A DNA stretch of 5,790 nt from Acinetobacter sp. (GTDB lineage: Bacteria > Pseudomonadota > Gammaproteobacteria > Pseudomonadales > Moraxellaceae), in the NCBI GenBank assembly GCA_008017255.1, contig SSHD01000152.1:1-5790 (forward strand). The letters are read 5' to 3'. The position numbers and the translations under genes are program-made. Below the pieces are notes generated by a model. It was given only the letters and a program-made list of their open reading frames with translations, was not told the origin of the DNA and searched no databases. Shown here in pieces: positions 1 to 5,790 of the stretch. Positions within the stretch are counted from its first letter, which is position 1, and every line of letters starts with the position of its first letter.

Positions 1-1
1 A

Positions 2-1396
2 CATTATTTAAAGCGTATTGCCAAGCTCGATGCGCAAGTAAAGTCTTATGTAACGGTTACAGCAGAACACGCCCTTGCGGCTGCCGATGCTGCCGATGCT
101 GCGCTGAAAGCAGGCAATGCCACCGTACTGACTGGCGTGCCGATTGCGCATAAAGATATTTTTTGCACCCAAGACATTAAAACCACAGCAGGCTCAAAAA
201 TACTGGATAACTTTATCTCGCCGTATGATGCAACCGTAGTAGCAAAAGCCAAAGCTGCTGGACTGGTGACCTTAGGTAAGGTAAATATGGATGAGTTCGC
301 GATGGGCTCAACCTCAGAAAGTTCATACTATGGTGCGACCAGAAATCCGTGGGCACTCGATCGTGTGCCAGGTGGTTCATCAGGTGGTTCAGCAGCCGTA
401 GTGGCGGCTGATCTTGCGCCTTTTGCCACGGGTACCGATACAGGTGGTTCAATTCGTCAGCCTGCATCTTTCTGTGGTTTAACGGGTTTAAAACCGACCT
501 ATGGGCGTGTTTCTCGTTTTGGGATGATTGCCTATGCCTCATCGCTCGATCAGGGCGGTCCGATGGCACGCTCGGCAGAAGACTGTGCATATTTAATGAA
601 TGTGATGGCAGGTCACGATGCCAAAGACTCAACATCTGTAAACAAAGAAGTCGATGATTATGTTGCGAATCTAAACAACACATCAATCAAAGGTTTACGC
701 ATTGGTATTCCAAAGCAATATTTTAATGTGGCAGGCTTAGATGCCGATGTAAAAGCGCGCGTTGAAGAGTCATTGAAAAAGCTTGAAGATATGGGCGCAA
801 CTTTGGTTGAAATTGATCTCAACATGACCGAAGCCTATGTGCCGACTTATTACTTGATTGCCCCAGCGGAGGCATCATCTAACTTGTCACGTTTCGATGG
901 CGTACGTTATGGCTACCGTGCAGAAAATCCTGTGGACTTGATGGATTTATACAAACGTTCGCGCTCGGAAGGCTTTGGTGCAGAAGTACAACGCCGTATT
1001 TTGATTGGTACTTATGCATTATCGGCTGGCTATTACGATGCTTACTATGTAAAAGCACAGAAAGTACGTCGCCTGATTCAACAAGATTTCTTAACAGCTT
1101 TTGAAAATGTCGATGTGATTGCTGCACCCTCTGCACCGACCACCGCCTACAAAATTGGTGCGAATCTCAGCCCGACCGAAATGTATTTAGGCGATATTTA
1201 TACCCTTGCCGTGAACTTAGCAGGCTTACCAGCGATTAATGCTCCAGTTGGTTTTGATCAAGACAGCTTGCCTGTAGGCTTACAGTTGATTGGTCACTAT
1301 TGGTCAGAATCACAATTGCTGTCGATTGTGCATCAATATCAACAAAACACAGACTGGCATAGCAAACGTGCGGCAATTGCTGAGGAGAATGCATAA
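2..1396 (+). CDS. gatA: Glutamyl/aspartyl-tRNA amidotransferase subunit A, 5'-truncated by window edge
   Basis: GatA is the glutaminase/amidase subunit of cytosolic GatCAB. It hydrolyses glutamine and sends ammonia to GatB, which amidates Glu-tRNA(Gln) and/or Asp-tRNA(Asn). The frame is open from base 2 to TAA at 1394-1396, giving 464 residues. The family is usually about 490 long, so roughly the first 25-30 residues lie outside the window. The GTG at 137 is internal, because conserved GatA sequence ([19 protein letters not shown]) continues upstream in frame. The amidase-signature Ser-cisSer-Lys triad is visible: Lys at 152-154 (GVPIAHKD), cis-Ser at 377-379 ([10 protein letters not shown]) and the nucleophile Ser at 449-451 ([10 protein letters not shown]). 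The two serines are 24 residues apart, as in other amidase-signature enzymes. The C-terminal motif ([16 protein letters not shown]) is intact. It overlaps gatB by one base, so translation is probably coupled. gatC and the operon promoter are presumably upstream. Confidence 0.97.
   Translation, partial: HYLKRIAKLDAQVKSYVTVTAEHALAAADAADAALKAGNATVLTGVPIAHKDIFCTQDIKTTAGSKILDNFISPYDATVVAKAKAAGLVTLGKVNMDEFAMGSTSESSYYGATRNPWALDRVPGGSSGGSAAVVAADLAPFATGTDTGGSIRQPASFCGLTGLKPTYGRVSRFGMIAYASSLDQGGPMARSAEDCAYLMNVMAGHDAKDSTSVNKEVDDYVANLNNTSIKGLRIGIPKQYFNVAGLDADVKARVEESLKKLEDMGATLVEIDLNMTEAYVPTYYLIAPAEASSNLSRFDGVRYGYRAENPVDLMDLYKRSRSEGFGAEVQRRILIGTYALSAGYYDAYYVKAQKVRRLIQQDFLTAFENVDVIAAPSAPTTAYKIGANLSPTEMYLGDIYTLAVNLAGLPAINAPVGFDQDSLPVGLQLIGHYWSESQLLSIVHQYQQNTDWHSKRAAIAEENA
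80..103 (+). repeat. 9-nt in-frame tandem repeat in gatA
   Basis: The unit GCTGCCGAT occurs twice in a row, followed by a partial third copy (GCTGCG). It encodes Ala-Ala-Asp repeats in the N-terminal helical part of GatA. The unit length is a multiple of three, so copy-number change would not shift the frame. It may simply be an alanine-rich helix. Confidence 0.6.
1383..1387 (+). promoter_or_regulatory. Ribosome binding site for gatB inside the gatA end
   Basis: AGGAG lies eight bases before the gatB ATG, within the last codons of gatA. It fixes the gatB start at 1396, where the A of ATG is also the last base of the gatA TAA. This fits reinitiation or coupled translation and an equal supply of the two subunits. 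Confidence 0.85.
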
Positions 1397-2865
1397 TGAC
1401 TGAAGCTCAAAAGTTAAAGTTAATTGACGGTTGGGAAGTCGTTATCGGGATCGAGATCCATACTCAGCTTGCAACCAAATCTAAAATTTTCTCAGGCTCA
1501 TCAACTGAATTTGGTCAAGACCCAAACACACAAGCCAGTTTGGTTGATTTGGCGATGCCGGGCGTGTTGCCTGTATTGAATAAAGAAGTGGTTGATCTTG
1601 CAATTCGCTTTGGTTTAGGCATCGATGCTTACATTGACCAAGCATCGGTATTTGCGCGTAAGAACTATTTTTATCCAGACTCACCCAAAGGCTATCAGAT
1701 CAGCCAGATGGACAATCCAATTGTCGGGCTGGGACATATCGACATTCAACTGGAAGATGGCACAGTGAAGCGCATCGGCGTGACACGTGCGCATCTGGAA
1801 GAAGATGCAGGTAAATCAATCCACGATCAATTTGAAGGCATGTCTGGGATTGACTTGAATCGTGCAGGTACACCGCTGCTCGAAATTGTATCTGAACCTG
1901 ATATGCGTTCGGTGGAAGAAGCGGTGGCATATATCAAAGCCATTCATACTCTTGTGCGTTGGTTAGGTATTTCTGACGGTAACATGGCAGAAGGTTCGTT
2001 CCGCTGTGACTGTAACGTGTCGTTGCGTCGTCCGGGCAATGAATTTGGTACACGCTGTGAGCTAAAAAACCTCAACTCATTCCGTTTCATTGAGCAAGCC
2101 ATCAATGTTGAAATTGAACGCCAAATGGAAATTTTGGAAGATGGTGGCAAGATCGACCAAGAAACACGCTTGTTCGACCCGAATAAAATGGAAACGCGCT
2201 CAATGCGTTCCAAAGAGGAAGCCAACGATTACCGCTACTTCCCCGACCCTGACTTATTGCCTGTGGTGATTGCAGATGCGCAAATTGAAGCGGCACGTGC
2301 GGCATTGCCTGAATTGCCTGCGGCACGCCGTGAACGCTTCATTGCCGATTTTGGCGTGACGGAATACGATGCACATGTATTGACTTTATCACGTGAAATG
2401 GCAGATTTTTATGAGGCGGTTGTCGCTGCTTCGGGCGGTGCAACGCAAGGTAAAGTCGCCGCCAACTGGGTGATGGGTGAGTTCTCAGGCGCTTTAAACA
2501 AAGCTGGCTTGGAATTGGCGGACTCTCCTGTATCGGCTGAACAATTGGGCGGCATGATCGCGCGTATTGTCGATAACACCATTAGCGGTAAAATTGCTAA
2601 GCAAGTGTTTGGTTTAATGTGGGAGTCGAATGGTCAATCTGCCGATGACATTATTCGTGAGCATGGTTTGAAGCAAGAAACTGACACAGGTGCGATTGAA
2701 GCGATTATTAAAGACGTATTGGCAGCCAATGAAAAAATGGTTGAGGAATACAAGTCTGGTAAGGAAAAAGCCTTTAACGGTCTAGTCGGTCAAGTGATGA
2801 AAGCGTCTAAGGGCAAAGCCAACCCTGCTCAAGTGAATGATTTGATGAAGCAGTTGATTGGTTGA
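1396..2865 (+). CDS. gatB: Aspartyl/glutamyl-tRNA amidotransferase subunit B
   Basis: GatB is the tRNA-binding and kinase-like subunit of GatCAB. It phosphorylates the misacylated Glu or Asp side chain using ATP and amidates it with ammonia tunnelled from GatA. The 489-residue product is full length for the family. The catalytic 'cradle' domain shows GIEIHTQL (residues 18-25), [10 protein letters not shown] (131-140), [15 protein letters not shown] (155-169), [10 protein letters not shown] (202-211), ELKNLNSF (222-229) and [16 protein letters not shown] (275-290). The E and H of GIEIH and the E of HLEED are metal/ATP-site positions in known GatB structures (family knowledge). Residues from about 340 to the end form the helical GatB/YqeY tail that contacts tRNA ([15 protein letters not shown], 355-369). 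The start is supported by the upstream AGGAG and the gatA stop overlap. An intrinsic terminator follows 20 bases after the stop. Which tRNA is the substrate cannot be read from this window. Confidence 0.98.
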   Translation: MTEAQKLKLIDGWEVVIGIEIHTQLATKSKIFSGSSTEFGQDPNTQASLVDLAMPGVLPVLNKEVVDLAIRFGLGIDAYIDQASVFARKNYFYPDSPKGYQISQMDNPIVGLGHIDIQLEDGTVKRIGVTRAHLEEDAGKSIHDQFEGMSGIDLNRAGTPLLEIVSEPDMRSVEEAVAYIKAIHTLVRWLGISDGNMAEGSFRCDCNVSLRRPGNEFGTRCELKNLNSFRFIEQAINVEIERQMEILEDGGKIDQETRLFDPNKMETRSMRSKEEANDYRYFPDPDLLPVVIADAQIEAARAALPELPAARRERFIADFGVTEYDAHVLTLSREMADFYEAVVAASGGATQGKVAANWVMGEFSGALNKAGLELADSPVSAEQLGGMIARIVDNTISGKIAKQVFGLMWESNGQSADDIIREHGLKQETDTGAIEAIIKDVLAANEKMVEEYKSGKEKAFNGLVGQVMKASKGKANPAQVNDLMKQLIG

Positions 2866-2885
2866 GCTGATTAGTTTTGTGTTAT

Positions 2886-2917
2886 AAAACCTCGTAATGA
2901 TACGGGGTTTTATTTTT
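2886..2917 (+). terminator. Intrinsic terminator of the gatA-gatB operon
   Basis: An 11-bp stem (2886-2896 with 2901-2911) closes a four-base loop (ATGA). One U-G wobble pair lies inside the stem. The descending arm runs into a T-rich tail (TTTTATTTTT). It lies 20 bases after the gatB stop and only 14 bases before the next ATG, so the following small gene probably needs its own promoter or read-through. Confidence 0.9.
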
Positions 2918-2931
2918 GGATAAAAAATTAC

Positions 2932-3153
2932 ATGAATATAAATAATCTTCAAATTCTAATTATGGCTGGTTTAAGCTTATTTTTATTGTATATTTTGATC
3001 ATACTGCTGCACCCTAAATGGCGAAAAAAAATCACTGAACCTGAATTAAATACATCCAAATCAAATGATCTTTCCAGCCTTCCTGAATGGCTTAATATTC
3101 TAATATATCCAATTATTTGGCTAATCAAAATAATAAAAGCCATATTCCAATAA
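2932..3153 (+). CDS. Small hypothetical membrane peptide, two hydrophobic segments
   Basis: I do not recognise this 73-residue protein. It has an N-terminal hydrophobic helix (about residues 5-27, rich in L and I). A short basic stretch follows (HPKWRKKITEPE, 27-38), then a polar Ser/Asn/Asp linker (41-50), then a second hydrophobic segment (about 52-72, WLNILIYPIIWLIKIIKAIF). This would suit a two-pass inner-membrane peptide with the Lys/Arg loop in the cytoplasm. Base composition is clearly more AT-rich than gatB. There is no convincing Shine-Dalgarno before ATG 2932; an internal ATG at 2965-2967 is possible. A weak promoter-like pair (TTGAGC 2862-2867, TATAAA 2883-2888, spacer only 15) sits across the gatB end. 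The organised hydrophobic-basic-polar-hydrophobic layout favours a real gene. AT-rich sequence can give I/L/K-rich chance reading frames, so confidence is moderate. Confidence 0.45.
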   Translation: MNINNLQILIMAGLSLFLLYILIILLHPKWRKKITEPELNTSKSNDLSSLPEWLNILIYPIIWLIKIIKAIFQ

Positions 3154-3155
3154 AA

Positions 3156-3219
3156 TTAGAATTTCAACTGGTAGCATTTTGCCTTTGAATAATAGGCTAC
3201 TATCGATAGTAAATTCTAA
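3156..3219. terminator. Nested inverted-repeat structure between convergent genes, possible toxin-operon terminator
   Basis: TTAGAATTT (3156-3164) and AAATTCTAA (3211-3219) are perfect 9-bp inverted arms. Inside them TGGTAGC (3169-3175) can pair with GCTACTA (3196-3202), with one G-U. Read on the minus strand, the outer arm is followed by TTTTATT, so a long stem-loop could end transcription leaving the PIN gene, whose stop is at 3230. The long spacing and low GC make it weaker than the other two terminators here. Confidence 0.4.
3198..3211. repeat. 14-bp perfect palindrome
   Basis: TACTATCGATAGTA is self-complementary with no spacer, which suits a dimeric protein site better than an RNA hairpin. 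It lies between the small membrane gene and the PIN gene stop, and overlaps the right arms of the larger inverted repeats, so the alternative foldings compete. No function can be assigned. Confidence 0.6.
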
Positions 3220-3229
3220 CCATGAAGCA

Positions 3230-3637
3230 TCACATAACGAAAATGGCAGGCAACACCACTCTCATCTCGGCAAATTTATAGTCTTGAATGTTCCTTGTCA
3301 CAATGGCAGTACAGCCAAAACTCTGGGCTGAAAAATGCTGTATCGCATCTTCAAAATCAGAAAATTTAGAATCTAAAGCTTTACTAATTGCTGCATGATC
3401 GACCGAAATCACGGTTAAATATTTCAATAATTGCTTAATAAAAAATCGGGCTTTTTCATCGCCACCCAGTTTACGCAAAACATAGTAAATATTGGCAATA
3501 CTATTTGAAGATATACAGCCCAAATATTGCCCACTTTCACATTGCATTAAAACCGCCAAACTAGCGTCAACAAAAGGCTGCCGCGCCAACGCTACATCCA
3601 AAATTACATCTGAATCAATAAAAATCCGCTGGCTCAT
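3230..3637 (-). CDS. PIN-domain (PIN_3-like) ribonuclease toxin of a type II toxin-antitoxin pair
   Basis: This 135-residue protein is a single PIN domain, the Mg-dependent RNase fold of VapC-like toxins, and its length is typical. The N-terminal strand IFIDSDVILD (5-14) supplies the first acidic residue(s), D8 and D10. Next comes the SSNSIANIYYVLRK segment (43-56), where many VapC proteins carry a conserved Glu and this one has Asn; as I recall, the PIN_3 group often has Asn there. SDFEDAIQ (93-100) supplies D94 and D97. The final TRNIQDY (114-120) supplies the T-R-N...D element. All expected acidic positions except the second appear kept, so it is probably catalytically competent. The start ATG overlaps the antitoxin stop as ATGA, with GGAAAAA upstream as a weak ribosome site, so toxin output should depend on antitoxin translation. 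The target RNA is unknown. Confidence 0.85.
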   Translation of the reverse strand: MSQRIFIDSDVILDVALARQPFVDASLAVLMQCESGQYLGCISSNSIANIYYVLRKLGGDEKARFFIKQLLKYLTVISVDHAAISKALDSKFSDFEDAIQHFSAQSFGCTAIVTRNIQDYKFAEMRVVLPAIFVM

Positions 3638-3891
3638 ACATGTTTTTCCAAACGTGCATCTGCCAGTAAATCTTTATAATCTTGCCCTGTATCTTCCACC
3701 GCAAACATGCCTGCTAGGCTAGTCGTGATTGGCGCATTGTATGCTTGTGCAGGATCTTTTTTTTGTGCCGTAGAAAGACGGTCAAGATAAGCCTCGACTA
3801 AACTCGAAACACTTTGTTGATTTTCTTGTGCATAATGCTTCGCACGCACGATCACATCTTTATCTATCGAGAGCGTCAGTTTGCTTTGCAT
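3634..3891 (-). CDS. Ribbon-helix-helix antitoxin, DUF6364-like
   Basis: This 85-residue protein has the layout of a DNA-binding antitoxin. A short N-terminal strand SKLTLSI (3-9) would pair in a dimer to form the operator-reading ribbon. It is followed by helix A (KDVIVRAKHYAQENQ, about 11-25) and helix B (SVSSLVEAYLDRLS, 27-40). The polar C-terminal tail (about 41-85) includes an acidic helix-like end, DYKDLLADARLEK (71-83), the part expected to wrap the PIN toxin. The wording around residues 3-40 resembles DUF6364 proteins, by recall and not by a search. It is the first gene of the pair and overlaps the toxin by four bases (ATGA). A GGGTGGGA stretch just before the ATG could serve as ribosome site. 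The promoter and paired TATACGTA boxes immediately upstream fit autoregulation by this protein, with the toxin as possible co-repressor. Confidence 0.85.
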   Translation of the reverse strand: MQSKLTLSIDKDVIVRAKHYAQENQQSVSSLVEAYLDRLSTAQKKDPAQAYNAPITTSLAGMFAVEDTGQDYKDLLADARLEKHV

Positions 3892-3901
3892 GTTCCCACC
3901 C

Positions 3902-3930
3902 TATACGTATGCTTTATTTAATTATACGTA
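3902..3930. promoter_or_regulatory. Probable antitoxin operator: two TATACGTA boxes
   Basis: TATACGTA occurs at 3902-3909 and again at 3923-3930. Each contains the palindrome TACGTA, and the centres are 21 bp apart, two helical turns, so two dimers could bind on the same face. One box overlaps the predicted -10 and the other lies just downstream of the predicted transcript start. Ribbon-helix-helix antitoxins usually repress their own promoter by binding short palindromic repeats; that this protein does so is inferred from position. Confidence 0.6.
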
Positions 3931-3948
3931 GTGGTCATTTTTTAGCAA
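3921..3948 (-). promoter_or_regulatory. Sigma-70 promoter of the toxin-antitoxin operon
   Basis: Read on the minus strand, TTGCTA (3948-3943, four of six -35 matches) is followed after 16 bases by a perfect TATAAT (3926-3921). Transcription would start near 3914, giving a leader of about 22 bases before the antitoxin ATG at 3891. Confidence 0.65.
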
Positions 3949-4044
3949 TTAAATTTATATTACAAATTGCGTGATTGTAGGTTTACGGTATTTTTAGTGA
4001 AAATTTAGAATTTATAGCGTATTCAAGTGCCTGTGCGTGATTTC
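3945..4044. other. AT-rich gene-free stretch
   Basis: About 100 bases between the toxin-antitoxin promoter and the palindromic element. There is no open reading frame of note. The only structure seen is a 6-bp inverted repeat, GCAATT (3945-3950) and AATTGC (3965-3970), just upstream of the -35; it is too short to interpret. Confidence 0.5.
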
Positions 4045-4156
4045 CACCCCTCACCCCCTTGCGCAGCAGTGCTGCTCATCCCGATGGAGAGGGAGCTTCC
4101 ACTATCAATTTGCTACGTGATGTCCCCTCTCTTTTTAGGAGAGGGTTAGGGAGAGG
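4045..4156. repeat. Palindromic intergenic element, probably a dispersed repeat
   Basis: A GC-richer block set in AT-rich flanks. It opens with CACCCCTCACCCCC (4046-4058). It then carries GCAGCA-G-TGCTGC (4063-4075, perfect arms), followed by a GGAGAGGGAG patch (4086-4095). Near its end is a hairpin CCCTCTC / GAGAGGG (4125-4131 and 4139-4145) with a T-rich loop, and it closes with GGTTAGGGAGAGG (4144-4156), roughly complementary to the opening C-rich tract. Repeats of this CCCTCTCCCTAACCC wording are common between genes in Acinetobacter and other gammaproteobacteria (general recall). No transposase or target duplication was seen, so it is at most a non-autonomous element or remnant. Confidence 0.55.
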
Positions 4157-4206
4157 TCTTATATTACAAATGCCACCACTGAACCATCACAACAATCATT
4201 CAGCAC

Positions 4207-4238
4207 AAAAAAACACCCATCTAAATAGATGGGTGTTT
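4207..4238 (-). terminator. Intrinsic terminator of the DUF805 gene
   Basis: A perfect inverted repeat, AAACACCCATCTA (4211-4223) with TAGATGGGTGTTT (4226-4238), is followed on the minus strand by a run of seven T (4213-4207). It sits 20 bases beyond the stop of the minus-strand gene at 4259. The stem is strong and this is the clearest terminator in the right half. Confidence 0.92.
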
Positions 4239-4258
4239 ACTGCAAATCAAATACAAGC

Positions 4259-4879
4259 TTATTTTGCAGGCGCACCCCATTGATTCGTTTCAGGTTTGGT
4301 GTCGCTTGCCAACCAATAAATCACAATTAAACCAATCAAAGGAATAAGTGAAATAAGCAAGAACCAACCCGAACGCCCTGTATCGTGCATACGGCGCACA
4401 CCTGCCGCCAAACTTGGTAAGAACAAACCTAAAGCGGTCACTGCATAAAATAATGGTGCGCCAGAGAACAAAATACCATCCAAAACCATCGCAATGACTA
4501 AAATGATAATTTGCGCCAAAACAAAGAACCAATATTCCGAACGGCGTGCACGACCAGTGAAATTAGCATAATTTTTTAAACATTTAATAAACCAATCGAC
4601 AATGTTATAGGCAGATTCATCTTTAGCGTCATGGTCTTTTATGACACCCTGAAATTGCTGCTCTACATTTTGGGTAAATTGGCTAAAACCTTGACCTTGA
4701 GCAAGATAAATTTGCACCGCTTGCCCTGTTGCATCTACATCAAAGTCTACGCTCATGCTGCGTGTTGGTGGCTTGACATCTTTCCACTCTGCGCCAGCAA
4801 AGTTATAGCGCTGACCATTTTCACCAGTGATCACCCCTGTATTGGTTTGCACTGAAAAATCTAATATTTGTCCTTTCAT
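4259..4879 (-). CDS. DUF805 inner-membrane protein with N-terminal cold-shock-like domain
   Basis: This 206-residue protein has two parts. Residues 1-63 resemble a cold-shock/OB-type domain: GQILDFSVQTNTGVITGENG (3-22), then RYNFAGAEWK (24-33), a Pro/Arg turn, and SVDFDVDATGQAVQIYL (43-59). This pattern resembles the 'G.I..ENG.RY.F...EW' domains attached to several membrane families. A Gln-rich linker follows (61-80). Residues 94-206 are DUF805: the entry motif NYANFTGRARRSEYWFF (103-119), three likely membrane helices (about 117-134, 139-158, 172-191), the GVRRMHDTGRSGW loop (160-172) and a polar tail, KPETNQWGAPAK. The biochemical role of DUF805 proteins is unknown. The start is supported by AGAAGG ten bases upstream of ATG 4879. 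A strong terminator follows. Upstream spacing from the exported-protein gene is 101 bases, in which I see no convincing promoter, so shared or separate transcription is open. Confidence 0.88.
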   Translation of the reverse strand: MKGQILDFSVQTNTGVITGENGQRYNFAGAEWKDVKPPTRSMSVDFDVDATGQAVQIYLAQGQGFSQFTQNVEQQFQGVIKDHDAKDESAYNIVDWFIKCLKNYANFTGRARRSEYWFFVLAQIIILVIAMVLDGILFSGAPLFYAVTALGLFLPSLAAGVRRMHDTGRSGWFLLISLIPLIGLIVIYWLASDTKPETNQWGAPAK

Positions 4880-4980
4880 ATCATTATTACCTTCTGTTGT
4901 TTTAAGTCGTTATTATTCCAAGACTAACTGCATACTAATACAAAACGATGAAATCTTGAAGCAATCACTTTTTTATAGGG

Positions 4981-5751
4981 TTATTCCATGCCAGCATAGT
5001 TCCATTGCACTGGAATATTCGGCTGTGCAGGCGCTTTGTTTAAATCAATATTGATGTTTCGACTGCCCTTATACGATTTTTCGCCCGAGTCCGATGCAGG
5101 CGACACAGCCAAGCTGTAACGATAACGAAATTGCCATAACATCGGCTTGATAGAGCGAATATCTAAACTTAACGCGTCTTCATCGTGGCAGTGCCCTTTT
5201 GAGCGCTCATAGTCTTGTTCGGAAAAACAGGCGCGTATCATACGGTTCAAACTAAACGGATAATTTTGAATAAACGGCTGCGTTTTTCCCGAATCTTTCA
5301 ATTCATAAAAACTGGCACGTTCAACCCCTGCGCCACCACCCGAATACATTTCAGAGTAACGGTCAATCACCGCTACGGCATAGCGGTTTTGTGTCATAGG
5401 AAAAAGTTTAGGGAAAACAAATTGCGTATTCGAGTCATCATGTTCAGGCTTAGCAAGCTCGATTTGCCACTGTTGTAACAGCTTAACCTCTGATGCAGAT
5501 ACACCAAATTGGGCAATATCACCGTTCAACAATATCCATAAATGACCATCGGCGGTTTTTAAACTGCGCCATTGTTCAGACTGCTGACACAGTGCTGAAA
5601 GCTGCGTACAGAGTTGCTTTTGCTCGGCTTGATTCCATGCGGATTTTTTAAAGCTTTGAACTTGCAAAGCGGCGGCAAAACTAGATGATGCAATGCCGAC
5701 CAGCATGGCTGCTAAAACCGAACGGATCACTTTTTTTGTACTGTGCTGCAT
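4981..5751 (-). CDS. Hypothetical exported protein with Sec signal peptide
   Basis: I do not recognise this 256-residue protein. Residues 1-27 form a typical Sec signal peptide: basic start (STKKVIR), hydrophobic core (SVLAAMLVGIA) and a small-residue cleavage region (SSSFAAALQ), probably cut after one of the alanines at 26-28. There is no lipobox Cys, so a soluble periplasmic or secreted form is expected. The mature part has four cysteines (C48, C55, C175, C188), which could form two disulfides. A Gly-rich loop (YSGGGAGVERASFYEL, 136-151) and a Tyr/Arg-rich strand region (MLWQFRYRYSLAV, 204-216) suggest a mainly beta fold, though no named domain is evident. The start at 5751 has an in-frame TAA immediately before the ATG and an AGAG about eight bases upstream. 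It lies upstream of, and in the same direction as, the DUF805 gene. Confidence 0.8.
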   Translation of the reverse strand: MQHSTKKVIRSVLAAMLVGIASSSFAAALQVQSFKKSAWNQAEQKQLCTQLSALCQQSEQWRSLKTADGHLWILLNGDIAQFGVSASEVKLLQQWQIELAKPEHDDSNTQFVFPKLFPMTQNRYAVAVIDRYSEMYSGGGAGVERASFYELKDSGKTQPFIQNYPFSLNRMIRACFSEQDYERSKGHCHDEDALSLDIRSIKPMLWQFRYRYSLAVSPASDSGEKSYKGSRNINIDLNKAPAQPNIPVQWNYAGME

Positions 5752-5790
5752 TTATTTTTCTCTATGTTTATTTTTAGGACTGCGTAGAAA

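Noticed and set aside
137..139. GTG as the start codon of gatA
   Set aside because: The frame continues upstream to base 2 with conserved GatA sequence, and the catalytic Lys would be only residue 6. The true start lies outside the window.
213..686. 157-residue minus-strand open frame opposite gatA
   Set aside because: Low-complexity His/Leu/Ser-rich shadow of a strongly conserved gene on the other strand, with no recognisable domain.
1944..2326. Two minus-strand open frames opposite gatB
   Set aside because: Antisense shadows of conserved gatB codons, with no supporting start signals or domains.
3902..3930. XerC/XerD (pdif-like) recombination site around the toxin-antitoxin pair
   Set aside because: The boxes superficially recall the CGTATAA core of pdif sites known from Acinetobacter plasmids, but the 6-bp spacer and the second half-site are absent, and the promoter overlap explains them better as an operator.
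4059..4283. 74-residue plus-strand open frame
   Set aside because: Runs through the palindromic repeat and the terminator hairpin into the end of the opposite gene; the translation looks like chance.
4290..4532. 80-residue minus-strand open frame inside the DUF805 gene
   Set aside because: Same strand but a different frame of a well-supported gene; its aromatic-rich translation mirrors the membrane helices.
4880..4980. Promoter for the DUF805 gene
   Set aside because: Only weak pairs were found (for example TTCAAG with TAGTAT at 17 bases on the minus strand), not better than expected in AT-rich DNA.
5215..5478. 87-residue plus-strand open frame opposite the exported protein gene
   Set aside because: Antisense to a gene with a clear signal peptide and supported start; no domain or ribosome site.

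Overview
The window looks like a chromosomal segment from a moderately AT-rich gammaproteobacterium, most likely Acinetobacter or a close relative. This is an inference from the wording of the GatA and GatB proteins, the codon use and the type of intergenic repeat. No rRNA or other decisive marker is present.

Layout. Positions 1-2865 hold the end of a housekeeping operon on the + strand. It consists of gatA, cut off at its 5' end by the window edge, and complete gatB, joined by a one-base TAATG overlap. Together with GatC, whose gene is not in view, these form the GatCAB amidotransferase, which amidates Glu-tRNA(Gln) and/or Asp-tRNA(Asn). A clean intrinsic terminator (2886-2917) closes the operon. 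After it comes a small AT-rich gene for a possible two-helix membrane peptide (2932-3153).

On the minus strand, converging on that small gene, is a two-gene toxin-antitoxin module. A ribbon-helix-helix DUF6364-like antitoxin (3891-3634) is followed, with an ATGA overlap, by a PIN-domain ribonuclease-like toxin of the PIN_3 type (3637-3230). Upstream of the antitoxin is a promoter with a perfect TATAAT box. Two identical TATACGTA boxes lie 21 bp apart, one over the -10 and one just downstream of the predicted start, which looks like the autoregulatory operator. Between the toxin and the membrane peptide gene lies a structured region with nested inverted repeats and a 14-bp perfect palindrome.

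The gene-free stretch 3892-4258 holds the antitoxin promoter/operator, about 90 bp of featureless AT-rich sequence, a GC-richer palindromic element (about 4045-4156) that looks like a dispersed intergenic repeat, and the terminator of the next gene (4238-4207).

The right end holds two more minus-strand genes. One encodes an inner-membrane DUF805 protein with an N-terminal cold-shock-like (OB-type) domain (4879-4259). The other encodes an unrecognised exported protein with a Sec signal peptide and four cysteines (5751-4981). Nothing seen points to a phage, insertion sequence, CRISPR array, tRNA or rRNA. The most interesting parts are the toxin-antitoxin module with its twin operator, the domain fusion in the DUF805 protein, and the orphan exported protein. 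I did not find a convincing wholly new system.
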